From Mangifera indica (Eukaryota; Streptophyta; Magnoliopsida; Sapindales; Anacardiaceae), in contig NC_058145.1 in the NCBI RefSeq assembly GCF_011075055.1, forward strand, positions 14,629,894 to 14,693,893: a stretch of DNA of 64,000 bases, written 5' to 3'. Each line of letters starts with the position of its first letter. The stretch's first letter is position 1. The translations under genes and the position numbers were made by a program. Below are positions 35,027-48,025 of this stretch, in pieces. The notes under the pieces were generated by a model that was given only the letters and a program-made list of their open reading frames with translations, searched no databases and was not told where the DNA came from.

Positions 35027-38000
35027 TTACATCAACATATTTAAATCTGTAAGGTCATTCATCGGGATTTCAAGACCTATAGAATCATGGTCTTGCAATC
35101 CGTCAAAGTTTAACCAACTATTCAGATCTTGAGGTACAGTTAAGTCATTTGGTACAGCTAAACCATGGAACTTAATTCATTCAGTTTCAAGTTCGCAAAA
35201 TCTCCTGGGTCCTCGGCTTTTCATGATTCCTTGGAAATTTTACCAGGAGATGATAATCCCACTTCTCTGCTCCTTTGATTACTAGCCAGTGACAGCTTAG
35301 ATCTGCTAACGGAGGACCTTTCATTAAGCCCACTGACTGAAGTGGATGAGTGGTTATTCTTGTGCTTGGACTTCCCTCTTGTTTTGCATTCGTTCTTGAG
35401 GATGTCTAATGTCGAACGACCAGCTAGGGAAATAGAGATACTTATGTAATTATCCTTGTTTAGATACCTATCTTTCTCGCTTTTCTTTCCTCTTGCTCCA
35501 TAGACAAGATTAGAGTTGTCAAGGGTCGATGTTACCCCAGATGATGCACTGCCAACAACATCATCAATTAGTCCTTCCCTCTTTGGCTTCTTCAGAATAA
35601 TTCCATGCTTGGGGAAAACGTGTTCAGATGAAAGAAAACCAGCTTGAAAAGCATCTGAAGAACCTCTGTCGAGATTATCACTTGGGGAATCATATCTTTT
35701 AAAAGTGCTGCAGACAGCACCTGCAGCAGTAAAAGAAAACAACATGATGTCAACTGAACAAAGTACTTGCATAAATACGGTCAGAAATTTATATATTTTC
35801 TCAATGAAGTTAACTTATGTTTTCCAAGTCCATGTAGTTCCGATGAGCAGACCCTTGTAAAGATTGAAATATAAATATAAAAGCTTTTGTGGGAATCTCG
35901 TACAGAACATAAAAGACCTTTGGAATTTAACATGAATTTTTGCTTTTAACACACCTGATCCCTTGGCTTCTGTTTGATGGTTACACACTTCATTGTACGT
36001 ATTACTTGTCGTTCCTGAGCCGACATAGTCAGCAGACTTAGCATCGCTGCTGCATGGAGGTGCAGAAAACAAGACATCCAGCAGTGCAGGCTCACTGAAG
36101 CAACTAAAGCCAGTATCTTCAAACTTTCTACATCTAGCAAGAGTTCGCTTGACAAAAGCCATTGCAACTTGTCTTGAAACCTTACGAACTGCACCCCTTG
36201 AAGCATGATTCCGTTGACATGCCTAAATGCAAAGAAACTTAAACCATCATAAACTTTAAAAGATTTGAAACACAGAATATGCTGTGATATGTAATTCTGT
36301 ACATATCATAGCTCTTCACTAAAATCTACACAAAGATTTTGGTCCAATGGCCTTTCCAAAATCTATCAATACATCAGGCTTAATGAAATAATTATTGCAG
36401 TGAAATGTACTGAAGAAAAATAATGTAAAAGCACGTTAACACAAGAAGTTTGCTCATTTGTAAATGCAAGCCCATTATCACACTGAAAAGAAATACGCTG
36501 CAAAGTAGGAATACATAAATTAAATAAAATTACAAACAAACCACCACCAAAACCCCCCAAAAAAAAAAAAAGGAGAAGCAGCAAATGAAGATATACACCT
36601 AAAGACAAGTGATATCACTGGTATCAATATCAAATGACTACAAACACATAATTATTAATGCAAATTTAGTTTTGTTTCACTTCTGACAAAAAAAGAATGA
36701 GGGGCCATTAATAATACACATTAATTGGAAACCACGTTGGACATGGGAATAATACCATATTAAATGTTAACATATATCAATAGCCACCACTGGATTGGCT
36801 TTGATTAAAAAAGCAGAGCATCAATACGAGTTAATCCAACAGAAATTACAAAACAGTAATGTTATTATTAGACCATTATCATCAACAACTTTTAGTTTGT
36901 GAAAAGACTAATGTTTATTTATCTGATTGTGGACAGACTGATGGACATTGTCTGTATGTCAGTGCTGACAGAGAAAAACACACTGTCGATTGATATAACT
37001 ATTAAGATTTTCAAATGTGAAATCTAAACATTGAGTGGAGCAACATATGCAAAATTAGCAACTCAGATTCAAGAAGAAAAAATAAAATCTCTTTTTCCAT
37101 AGATTCAGAAAAGAAACCTGGAACACAGAGTAACTGCCCCAAAATTAATAATATGTAATAGAAAAATAATAAAATTACCATTCTTTTCCTGTAAGCTATT
37201 TCAATAAGTTGGTCCATTGCACCATGCTCAATGTTCCTGCAAATTAAACTACATTATTCTAATCCAAAAATTTCCAAGCTCAAAATCAAGAAGACATCAT
37301 TCTGAACCATACCTCCTTTCCACATCTCCCCCTTTCTGAATGGCTTTATCAAATTTCCTCAAGTTTTTCTTCATTTTCTGAATCTACCAATGCAACCAAA
37401 TTGTGATCAATGATAAGAAAAATAAGATCAGAAGGAATATAGAAGACCAAACAAGAAAAAAGCAGAAGATTATCTTAGATGAAATTCAAGTGTTAAAAGA
37501 ATATGAAAAAAGGAGTAACAAAGAATGTTTTTATTGAACATTATAACTTTCTTAAATCATTTAAATTATATAGGCAGCAAAACAACATGATCTGTATCCA
37601 TGCAACCCGTTTGTGAAGCCCTTCCTTAAGTTTTATAACATCCTCATTTATAACTTCTTCTCCCTCAGCCAGACCAGGCTGCAACAAGACAAACAAAACA
37701 TGAAATGGTAAAAAGATGAAGCACAACCATAATACATATATAAATGATTCTAATCCTTGCAAGAAACTCATATAGAAAGAATTAATGATCAAGCCATATG
37801 GAATAATATCCTACCAATGCCTCTGGATATAAACTGATACTCTGTAACTCTAAAAGGATCTTGTCATCAAGAGACATGAGTTGATATTAGCAATCAAAGG
37901 AAGGAAACGCAGGAACACTTATTTCCTTTGGTTGCACCTGCACCAGGTCATTTGAGCATGTTTCACTGGCAAACCCAATATCTGAATGTGATAAGTCATC

Positions 38001-41000
38001 ATCTCCCAATGACTGTTCATTGCTTTGTAATGAGCTAGACATCCTTGGGTTCCTAAATGTGTTAGATACGACACTCTTATCACAAGAAAGCCTGTCCAAC
38101 AAACAATTCTTCTGACTGTAGAAGTCTGCTGCAGACTTGACCTCAGATTCCATTCGATCTCTATCTTTGGTATCTATATCAATTTGGTTGCATGAACTGC
38201 AATGGGAATCATCACTTGCATAGTGAAGAGAAAGATTCTTCCCTTCACTGTGATGATGGAATTCTTCACCTTCATCTTCTTCAATCAAAGCAGAAAGAAT
38301 TCTTTGGTACAATGGAGTAACTTTATCCAACCTTCCCATATCAAACCTTCCACATAAACGATCATTCTTTGCAATTTCTTGATTTAGGCAGTTTTCTTGC
38401 CTTCACTAGGATGATCAAGATCTTTATGCACCAGAATACCCTGAAATAAATTAAAAATTAGTTACTACTCATCCTTTCTAACTCTTTACAAGAGGAAAAA
38501 AAATTGGTAGTTGACGGTCCAAATAGACTTCCAATCAAAGGTCTTTTTAATTATTATTTTACTTTTACTTTTACTTTGTCTTGTAGATCAGCAGAGTTTA
38601 AATGAGTAAATGAATGCTAAAGGTGCACAGCTGAATTAGTACCAATAGTTTATATTCATCTCCAAAAATCTGGGACAAAGTAATACGAACCTTAGGAGAA
38701 CCACACCTCAAAAGCTAGCTATTGAGATGGGAGAGTCCAAGGCCATATAAACCCCACACCAGTTGCCCATACTTTCCAATGTGGGATCCAAGTCCCATAC
38801 TTTGCACTTGGGATCTTAACATATCACCACGCTCCGCAGCCCCGGCGCCCACGCGGGCTGGCTGTGCGCTAGCTCCTTGCTAGCCCCGGGCGAACACTGC
38901 AATGCCGGCGTCACCACCCGCGCCGCATGATTACAACTGGGAGACATGGTGATGGCTCTGATACCAAATGATACGAACCTTAGGAGAACCACACCTCAAA
39001 AGCTAGCTATTGAGATGGGAGAGCCCAAGGCCATATAAACCCCACACTAGTTGCCTATACTTTCCAATGTGGGATCCAAGTCCCATACCTTACACTTGGG
39101 ATCCTAACACAAAGTCTCTTCAAGCTCCTCTGAAAAACTTAGCTGATGCAGTGTCAAAATAGAAAGAAGAAAAAGAAATTGTAAGTCTCTCATCCAGAGA
39201 GAACTGAAAAGTCATTAACAAATCATGTATGCCAGTGATTACCTGCTGCTTCAAGAACGTCATATCCTCCAAGCTAAGTGAAGTGAAAATAGATTCCATT
39301 TTCTTCCAAAATTTACCAGAACAGGCAAGATCTAAAGGAACAAGCAGATATGAGTTATTGAACATAAGACATGCAAGAAAAGAGATGGCTCTACAGGAAA
39401 AATTATGAAAGCAAGAGTTGCAAAGATGCATACTGCTAGCATTACAAGCAGAATTGGTGGCTGCAAGTAAATCTTCATGATCATCATCAGATTCACCTGA
39501 AAAACAAGATGTCAATTCATTGTTTGGAGCATTTTAGGGAATTACACCAAGGAGATGCAAGCTTCTCTCCAGTATTTCAACTATTTCTAAACAGATCATC
39601 TACATGCATACACATATATAAATGAATTCTCCAGCTGGGAGAACATATCCACGAATGTAACACTGAAAACAATCTGAACTTCAATACTTCAATTGAAAAA
39701 TGAGTTCTCACAAGGAAATAGTCCATCAGTAGAAAAAGAATACAAGCAGACAACTCAAAATGTAAAGCTCATAACAAGTTATTTGACACAGTGAAAACTT
39801 AATACCTATGATGCAAATAACTAAAGTCATCCCATATAAAATGGTCAAAATATATCCATCAGAGCAGAGGACTCACAATTTTGTTCTTGCCACACAGCCC
39901 TAAGATTACCAAATGATAATATTTATAAAAAAATCCAGCTATCAAAAAGCATTTAGAATAATAATAAATATCTACACAAAGTTAAAACTTGATAAATGAA
40001 AATGTTATCAAACAAAAGACCCTTGATTAAATAGAATAAACCCTACCTGCAACATCCGAAGTGGCATTATTTAGCATCAGCCCAACACGAACTGAAGCCT
40101 TACGATCCCTCAACTTCTTTGAAGGTGGACAGCCCGTTTTACTGTTCAAAAGGAACAGGAGATAATAAATGTCCTTGAATAAACGCATAATTAATTCCAG
40201 AAAAAAAACATTATAGTAAAAAAGGTTAATCACCTTTTAATCTTATCTGAAGCTGGCCTCATACTCTGAAGGGGCCTAGTTGGGGGTACATTTTCTAACT
40301 TCTCCCTCATCAGATGAATGCTTGACCTTGTCAAGGGTAGACCCCCTACATTCCTTCCTTGTTTCCGAACACCATCTCCAATTTCATTAGTCAGTATTTT
40401 ATTTTTCCCTCTTGGCAATGAAGAAGACCTGACCTTATAAGCTAAAGACAATGTGCCATCATCACCTTCTACTCCTTTCTCTTTCAATTTATCATCCCCA
40501 GCACCAGATTCTTCACTTTCAGACAACCCAAATGGAGATGAAACATTCTCAAATTCCCTCTTTATTTTTGGAGTATTATTATCTGTGCTACTGGAAAATA
40601 GTGATTCATTGGCTCCAAAAGAAGAAGTTCTACCACCAAAGTCAGATGCTGAAAAGCTTTGAGCTGGAGGCTGAACCTTGTTGTTCAAGACAGGAGAAAC
40701 TAAATTTGCTCTCCTTGTACGAGAGTTTTTATCTGGTCTCTGACCAACCCACTGAGCCATGGCATGTGAAGATGAAGCTGACAAAGGACGTTTTTGATTG
40801 TTTGTCAAACCCAACATTGGGACTTTATTTACAGTTGTAGGCTGTTCCCAACCCTGAAAAGCTCCAGATGATGAATGAACTTTAGAAGATGAGTCTAACA
40901 CCATGATTGAACCAGTTCATGGTCCCCTAGATGCCTGCCCTTTTAACATTGTACTTGAACAGTTTCCTGCAGTATCTTCCCGAATATCTGGCCTGACAAA

Positions 41001-44000
41001 GAGGTGTAAAAAAAAATTACAAACTTACCACAACCAGCAAATAAATAATGAAAATGACATAAGAATGCACTATGTTTATGGGATGATCTCTAATCACGAA
41101 TTCTGTGAACACTAACACTAAGCTCTTTAATAGGCTCCCTTATATGTTATGTGGATTAGACTGAACTGAACCTAGTTACAAACGAAATAGATATCAATGG
41201 GCCAGAAAATTCCCAGATAAAGATAATTTTTATATACACAGGGATTTGAACTCAACATATTGACTTTGATTTGGCTAAACTAACATGTAAGCGTCCAAAA
41301 CTAGGACTAATCCCTTACAACATCTGCAATGATGAAAGTTCAAATTTATTGTTTCCTTTTGCCAAAATTCATTGCTCCAATATTGATGTACGATCCCTTG
41401 GAGAGGGGCTCTCCAACTCAGTCTTGAGTACTGAACTAGCAAGCTCGAAAGAACCATCCAACTTATTGATTCCTCCAAGGGAGGATTTAGATCTGTCATC
41501 CACACAAAGCTTGATAGCATAAGAAAACTGCTCACTTTTCTAAGAATTGTTGAAATATTTTCACTAAGTTCAGAACAGTCATTGAAACAGCAGCTAAGAA
41601 TAAATAAATAAAAGACCTAAACTCAAAGAACAGAAAAAATAGAATTTAAATATCAAAAAAATGGTCATGATATGCAAGAAAATAACCTTTATACTAAAGC
41701 AAACCAATACAAAAAATTGAAGATCCAAATCTAAAGCACTGAAGTTTTTTTTTTTTTTTTTTTGTACTTACATAAATCTTCATTTGCTGGACCAATCTTA
41801 TAATCATCCAACTAATATGCCCATTCAATTAGCTATTCTTCCTTAACAACTCAAAGATGAATATTTTGGTCAACACTGGATTTGTGAGTATTTTCCAGTT
41901 TAAGAAATTGACACTCAAGGCCCTACTACGATGAAGAATGTATTTTTCCAAACTAAAAATATCTATTTCAGATTTAATAACCATCCAATCTCTCCTGTTA
42001 AGCTAGACCGCAAGAATTTTTAAGGCCAGAAACCATAATACATTAGAAATCCAATCTGACGGATAAGTAAATCACCTGAGAGCCTGTGCATCACAGGATT
42101 GCAACTTAGAACCGGCACTCATCTTTTGTTGTATAGCTTGTTTTATATCTTGTTCACCATTCATAACTCTACTGCCTACAGATGCAACAGAGCGTTTCCT
42201 TTTCATCTTCCTGTCCCATCCTTCACCTCCAACTGGCAACCTGTGGATCTTTTCTTCAATCTTAATGGTGGCCCCACCAATGGCAGGTCACATATCTCCA
42301 TCTTTTCCTGTAACCATTTGCTGCCTTGAAGTGGCAGCAGCTCTAACATCAGTCTGCTGGCATGAAGCAAACAACTGCATATCACTAATTAGGGGAAATA
42401 GAAATGAAAAAGAAACATTTTGAAAGCATACCTAATGGAGTATAAGGGATAAAAATGAATTCAGGAAGGAGAAATATGAAAATTTATAAACTAGAGTTCA
42501 AATTTAAGTGGAGATACTAAAGGAACCCCACAACAAGCAGATTCAAAAATCAAAGGAAGTGGAAGTTCACGCAAACTTTAAATTTTCAGTCCAGCATCTA
42601 ACATGAGCACGACCAAGAAATAGTTTCATTTGCAAAAAGTAAAATTTATAATCTACTAACATTTTTTTTAGCAACCATACTCCCCAACAAACAAACACGA
42701 TATTGATTAATCTGTAAGGTCGGTATTAGGAGATCAAGGCTAAATGTAGGCAAGAAAATCATATTTGGGAATTGCATATGATGTAGTTAACAATGTTAAG
42801 TCTTTATAAAAACTTCAGGAGGTTAAAGTGATACATACATATTACATCTCATTATTAATAGTTAAACACAAACTTGAACATCCGCTAATGATGTATGAAC
42901 ACACTTATTCACCCCAACACTCTTGGTCCTGCCCTCTAGTCTTTGAGTCATCAAGTCATGAGAGTTTCTTTGAATCTGGCTTCCCATCTTCACCAAGTTT
43001 GCTGTTGATGACTGATCAATTGGTGAAACATCAATATGTTGTCGCTTCTTCGAGTTTAATGATTCCCTATACTTATCGAATTTGAATATCTTCTCATGGA
43101 AATATTTTATTTGATCCCTGCAGTAAGAGATGTGTCTTTAATTATAGGCAACTTAAAGGTCGTGTGTGTTAAAAGTAAATACAATGCAACAGAACACGTA
43201 CAGGCAAAAGTATGTGTAAAAAGGAATACTTAGGACATTAAGTTCATGACCATTTTCAACCATAAGAGAAACATATGAGGTAGCCAAAGGATAAATAAAT
43301 GACAAAAGGATAAAAAATATAGCTTTAGAACAGAAATGATATATTTCATACACATTATCAAGCATTTATAATCCAAAAAGCAAATAATCATAATTCATGG
43401 GGCCATCATCAGCCATTTCTACTTCCAACTACAGTAACCACCTTAATTATAATATTTCATAGATACCTAGCCAATGCAATCATGATTCACATTCATTACA
43501 CTTCTTTTTATATTTTATTCAGTAAGTAATAATGATTTCGGGGAAATAGATTATCCTCGCAAAACCACCATCAAATCATGCAGCCATTAGGCTTCAGTCA
43601 TGAATAATATCATTTTCCTGGAAATGAAAATCAAACCAAGAAGATTGATAAAATAAAAATTACAGTTGCAGCAGCAAGACAAGAAGCACCTGGCCTTTCT
43701 AGTTGAATCATGCACACTTTCTTTAAAGTGTTTCAGTTCCTCTGTAGCCACCGGAGGAGGAGGTTTCAGTTGGGAAACCCCAAAAGAATGGTCTTCTGTC
43801 ATGCTACCATAAGGAACACCCAGAACTCTCCTTAGCTCTCCAGAACGGGGATTTTTCTGATTGCCTAATGTAATTGGATCCACAGGCAAGCATTGGGGCA
43901 GGGCAGGTATATCTGATGGCAAAGTCACACTCCCCTGGCTTGAAGGACTCCTAGAACCAAGCATTTCACTTCCTATTCCCACCTCAAGCTGCCTAAATCT

Positions 44001-44830
44001 GTATCAACAAAATTCAAAATCCATAACCCAACATTCAAGCAAGAAGACAGCTAGATCCAAAGTTGAAAAATTCTTTTACTTATTGACATCACCAACATCA
44101 CCCAATGACCAACTTCTTTATGCAAGTTCCTAATGCACAAACACAAAGAATGTTACTAAAAATATCACAGCTTGCAGCACTGATGTAAGACCAGCTCCAG
44201 ATTTAAGTATTTATACTTAATAAAGTTACCGAAACAAATCAATGGAGTTCATAGAGTCATTTTGGCTTACTTAGTAACCTGATTTATCAAATTTTTTCAG
44301 CACATTTCCTCAAATCTACACACTCCATGAACCCAAAAAAAAAAAAATTAAACATGATTAGTTTGCAAATATAATCAACATTAAATTTAGCCACAAAACT
44401 AGCTCCAAAAAAAAAAATAATAAATAAATAAAATCACTCTGTTTTAGTTCAAAGCAATCTACATAAGTTAATTTCCATAACTCAAAACTCGGTAAGAAAA
44501 TATAAGAAAAATTAAAATTCACAGAATCTGTCCTCTATCGAAGCTGAGAATATTAAATAAATAAGTTAATCAAACAAAGTATGATTAAACAGAATAAAAA
44601 CAGAAACCATAGGCGGGTAGAGAGACAGTAGATTCATAACTATTTATGCAAGTGAGAAGTTGTGGAATTGAAGTGAAAGAAGTCACACTCATAGTCGAGA
44701 GATATAATTACCTGAGATTCAACTACGCACGATCAAACCAACAATTGTCATAAGCCTCGAGACAGACATGCAAAGAAGAAAGGATGTTTGTATCGTTTCT
44801 TGTTTCTGTTCAGCGTCAGCGATTTTTTCT
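35027..44830 (-). pseudogene. Disrupted gene of the uncharacterised At5g22450/At4g29790/At2g19390 family
   Basis: Sixteen exons were traced: leader to 44712; 43998-43690; 43117-42874; 42356-42076; 41492-41319; 40992-40234; 40141-40047; 39494-39434; 39331-39243; 39142 with 38643 (split by an insertion); 38440-37815; 37678-37607; 37383-37313; 37236-37179; 36222-35955; 35720-35027. Splice sites are usable and phases mostly join. Family landmarks: KPPPPVATEELKHFKES, GWDRKMKRKRSV, MVLDSSSKVHSSSGAFQGWE, SESEESGAGD, KTGCPPSKKLRDRKAS, MGRLDKVTPLYQRILSALI and VKRTLARCRKFEDTG; the C-terminus LTDLNMLM is out of frame. In-frame stops: TGA 42290-42288, 41371-41369, 40919-40917 and 35223-35221; TAA 37889-37887. 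Frameshifts occur near 38395 and 35160, and a TRIM sits in exon 10. Intact members are about 1,200-aa disordered, probably nuclear proteins of unknown function. I found no exon with the family N-terminus. Confidence 0.9.
38681..39109 (-). mobile_element. TRIM (miniature terminal-repeat retrotransposon), 429 bp
   Basis: Two 141-bp LTRs, 39109-38969 (5') and 38821-38681 (3'), both begin TGTTA and differ at about seven positions by eye. The first ends ATCA and the second ATTA. Two bases after the 5' LTR is TGGTATCAGAGCC (38966-38954), the classic primer-binding site for initiator tRNA-Met. The 147-bp internal part is GC-rich and non-coding. The 5-bp target duplication is CAAAG on the plus strand at 38676-38680 and 39110-39114. 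The insertion splits an exon between codons for EELEETL and SQIFGDEYKLL. It encodes nothing and must have been moved in trans by an autonomous LTR element. Confidence 0.93.
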
Positions 44831-45107
44831 TTTTCTATTTTCTTTGGCCGACCGGCATTTCATTCCCAACCAAACTTTAATGCAATAACATCTGCCACCT
44901 TTTAATTTTGATGACTGCATTTTCTCCCCTGTATATTAAATTTGTTGATAACATCTGTTAATTTTTTAACCCACCTTGTAATTACCCACCGAATCCAGCT
45001 CTATCTATGTCAAACCAATTGACTTTCCCTCGTTGATGCTCGAACGAAAACACTGTACCTTAAATTTCGTGTCACAATATTAGATCGATCATAATTGACT
45101 TTTTTGA
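44831..45107. other. Short spacer upstream of the disrupted gene
   Basis: Probably the former promoter of the At5g22450-type gene. I see no diagnostic motif. Confidence 0.4.
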
Positions 45108-45420
45108 GTCATAATGGAAGTTGCTCTATTGGCTCCGGGATGCACACCACTGCTGGTGCCATAACCATCTCTTTTCCCTTACTCTTAAAAAGCTACGTTC
45201 TCTTTCTCATGGCTATTGTCATTGAGATTATCTCGCTCTCTCTACACATCATTGGATTTGCCATTGATCTCATGAATTCCTCGATCACATCATCTTTTGC
45301 CCATCTCACTGACTCCAAAGCATACCCCAATGGATTTTCACGAAGCTTATCCATGGTGGTTAATGCCACGAGAAATGCAAACCCATTGCCACAATACCCC
45401 GAAGACAATTTAAGGTAGAT
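45108..45420 (-). pseudogene. BAHD acyltransferase relic (benzoyl/alcohol acyltransferase type)
   Basis: The minus strand reads LSSGYCGNGFAFLVALTT, then ENPLGYALESVRWAKDDVIE and EFMRSMANPMM. These match the C-terminal half of benzyl-alcohol O-benzoyltransferase-like BAHD enzymes (family form PxGYYGNxFAFPxAxTT...NPLGYALELVxKAK). About 70 codons including the DFGWG motif are then missing. After a stop, KGKEMVMAPAVVCIPEPIEQ resembles the KGEEGIVxPICLPxPAME segment near the end. The HxxxD catalytic half is not found nearby. Non-functional remnant. Confidence 0.72.
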
Positions 45421-46085
45421 TTTTTAATTGAAATGGCCAAAGTTTCAATGATGTTTTTATTAAAATTATCAAATTAATCCTCTCACTTTCAAAACATAAT
45501 AAAAAAATAATTATAATGATATTTGTTTAATTCTTAAAATAAAAAATATTAAAATTTTGATTCATTTTATAGTTTAATCTAAAAATTTAATTTCTTTAAA
45601 AGAATAATTTAAAATTTTAATCCAAAAATCTTAGAGTTTAATTGTTTCAATGTAAAAAACAAATTTATTCTATGTAATAGAAAAATTAGTACTTTAATAA
45701 CACCAAATATTGTGATGTATATTAAAAAAAAAAGAACCTTTTATGCATTATTCTCAAACGTATAAATCATTTTTTAAAATATTGTCCTGAGGGATATAAT
45801 CGATACAACAAAAATATCTGTCATATCAGTATTATATTATTTTGTATAATTTTTTTATTCATAAAGATTGTATATATAGCATTACCGTAAATTTTCTTAT
45901 ATTATGGGTGTTAAAATTTAATAAAGAAGATTACAAAAATTTATAACGCAAACTTTATCTATATAAAACTTATAAAATATTCATTTATTTTATTTATATA
46001 CAAATGCACAAAAGGAACACAAAGAAATCATATTATTAAATATGCGGCCTAATTTTATTAATTATGTTACTTGTGAAGATCCAGT
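45421..46085. other. AT-rich spacer
   Basis: Low-complexity AT-rich DNA between the BAHD relic and the bZIP 3' end. No gene seen. The bZIP 3' UTR and polyadenylation site would lie in the right-hand part. Confidence 0.5.
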
Positions 46086-46121
46086 TCACCATATTGCTCT
46101 CGCAGTCCTCTTCATTCTCCT

Positions 46122-48025
46122 TCACTTTTCACCCTTCTTTCTCGCCATTGATGTCCTCTTCACCCTTTTCAAAATCAATCATCTTCAGAACATCATACCC
46201 GCATGATACTACAATAATACAACAGTATTTAAATGTTGATTGTTACCTCTTTCAATCGCTTTTCCTCGTATTCCTTCTGTTAATACATAGAGGAAATTAA
46301 GCATCATGAATTCATAGCCATAATTCAAGACACATAGAAAGGGAAAACCAATCTTACCACAATTTGTCTGAGCTTTTCGTTCTCTTCTCTTAGCTGATTC
46401 AACTCTAGCTCCAACTCTACTGTGTACGCCTGAAATAGAATAATAAATATTTCAGAATCGGCCGAAATGTAATGTTTAAAGTGAGGCAGAATTACGTTTT
46501 TTCAATCTTACTTTAGCTACATTAGATTAATTTGTAAGTTGTTAAATGTTTTTAAAGGTTAAATTATCATGGGTAAAGTGATTGGATTTTATATAAAACA
46601 ATTATTTTTTTAATTTATAAATGATAAAATTATCATTTTAATTTTATGCCATTATTAACTTATTTTGATTTTGGGTTTTGTGTTAAAATAATGTTATATA
46701 TGCAAATCAGGGGTGTACAAGTACTCTAGGCCAAACTTGAACCTTAACGTAAATTAATTGATTTTGTATAATATAAATTTCGATCTCTAAATTTATAGGT
46801 TTAATCTATTTTGACATAGTATCAAAACATGAATTAAACAACACGTTTAACAGTCTTAAGTATTTCTGAGACAAGTGACAATACATTTATCTAAAAATAA
46901 ACTTAGGCAAATGATACACCTAACAACTTATGAAAGTTGTACCTAAGGAAGAAAGGATATTAGAGAGTAAAGTCATACATATAATAAATATAATATAAGC
47001 ATGCGATATATAAATATGAAAAATTAGACCGTAATATAAACTAATTAATTTTATGTAATATGAGTTTTGATTCTGGTACTTATAAAGTTACTATATTTCT
47101 AGAGGTGGGAAAATGTCATTTACTCTGCATTTTACAACAAAGATAAAGATGGAACCTGTTTCCTTGCGCGAGATCGAGCAGCAGACTCTCGATTCTTGAT
47201 CATCCTCCGCTGCCTCCGCTCAACGACAACCTCCGGCGGGCCATCTATGATCCTCTTCTTATTGCTCTTTAAACTACCAGTCTCCACCATCCTATGATTC
47301 TTCTCATTTTCACTGTTATTCGACAACTCTCCCACCATGCTTTTAGCCGGTGTGTAAATCGGGTAGGTTGCATAACCATTCACCAACAAATTACTCCCCA
47401 CATTTTGTTGAGCAGAAAACCCTAATCCCATCATTTGCCCCATGCCAAAGCTCGCATTGCTGGTTTGCATCGTTGGCGCAGCCACCATTTTCGGTTGATG
47501 ATGATCCACATTGCCACTAGGCCTCACTGCTGCCACTGCTTCTTGTACAACTCCGGCTTTGATCAAAAACTCCTCCAATGTCATTTCTCCAAAGGTCTGC
47601 TGGCGCTGAGGCGGTACATGAAATTTGTCGATGCTTAGCTGCGATGGATTGACGTCCCTTTGGATCTCCGCCCACACTTCCTCTACAGTTTTCTTGCAAA
47701 GTTGAATAGGAAGGGAAAATGAATTCTGGCGGGTCAATGTGGGTTGGTTTTCGACTCCCATTTTATCATTATCATTGCTGTTGTTGTGTGGATGGGTTGG
47801 GTTGGGTTGCGAAGTGGCTTGATTATTGTCGTCGACATTCCATAAGTTGAAGAGGAATTCGTCCATGTTCATGGAGCCGAAACTCTTTCCACTTTTGAGT
47901 TGAATTTCGTCGAGAGTAAGCGAGAAGATGGAGGAGTTTTGTTTCTGCAATGGTGATGCAGCACCGTCATCTTTGAAGGGTTCTTCTTGTTGTGATTGTT
48001 GTGGATGATGCTCAGAAAGTGCCAT
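46122..48025 (-). CDS. ABI5-like group A bZIP (DPBF2/bZIP67 type)
   Basis: Exons: 48025-47156, 46429-46358, 46276-46247, then a last exon tentatively 46157-46122. The conserved group A phosphorylation blocks are present: C1 SSIFSLTLDEIQLKSGKSFG with NMDEFLFNLW, C2 LTRQNSFSLPIQLCKKTVEE, and C3 QRQQTFGEMTLEEFLIKAGV. The basic region is RRQRRMIKNRESAARSRARK, then AYTVELELELNQLREENEKL. KKRIIDGPPE before the basic region is what I recall of bZIP67. Members bind ABRE (ACGTG) with ABA-activated SnRK2 input and act in late seed development. The start MALSEHH was chosen by family similarity; a short upstream ORF begins near 48119. The C-terminus is odd: the expected EKLRRMKRTxSAxW tail reads EK*RRMKRTARAIW, with a TGA at 46124-46122. 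Confidence 0.88.

Noticed and set aside
38822..38968. GC-rich island at 38.83-38.94 kb as a CpG island or foreign insert
   Set aside because: It is the internal domain of the TRIM element.
40451..40840. Plus-strand 129-codon ORF inside exon 6 of the disrupted gene
   Set aside because: Antisense shadow; the minus strand carries the family sequence.
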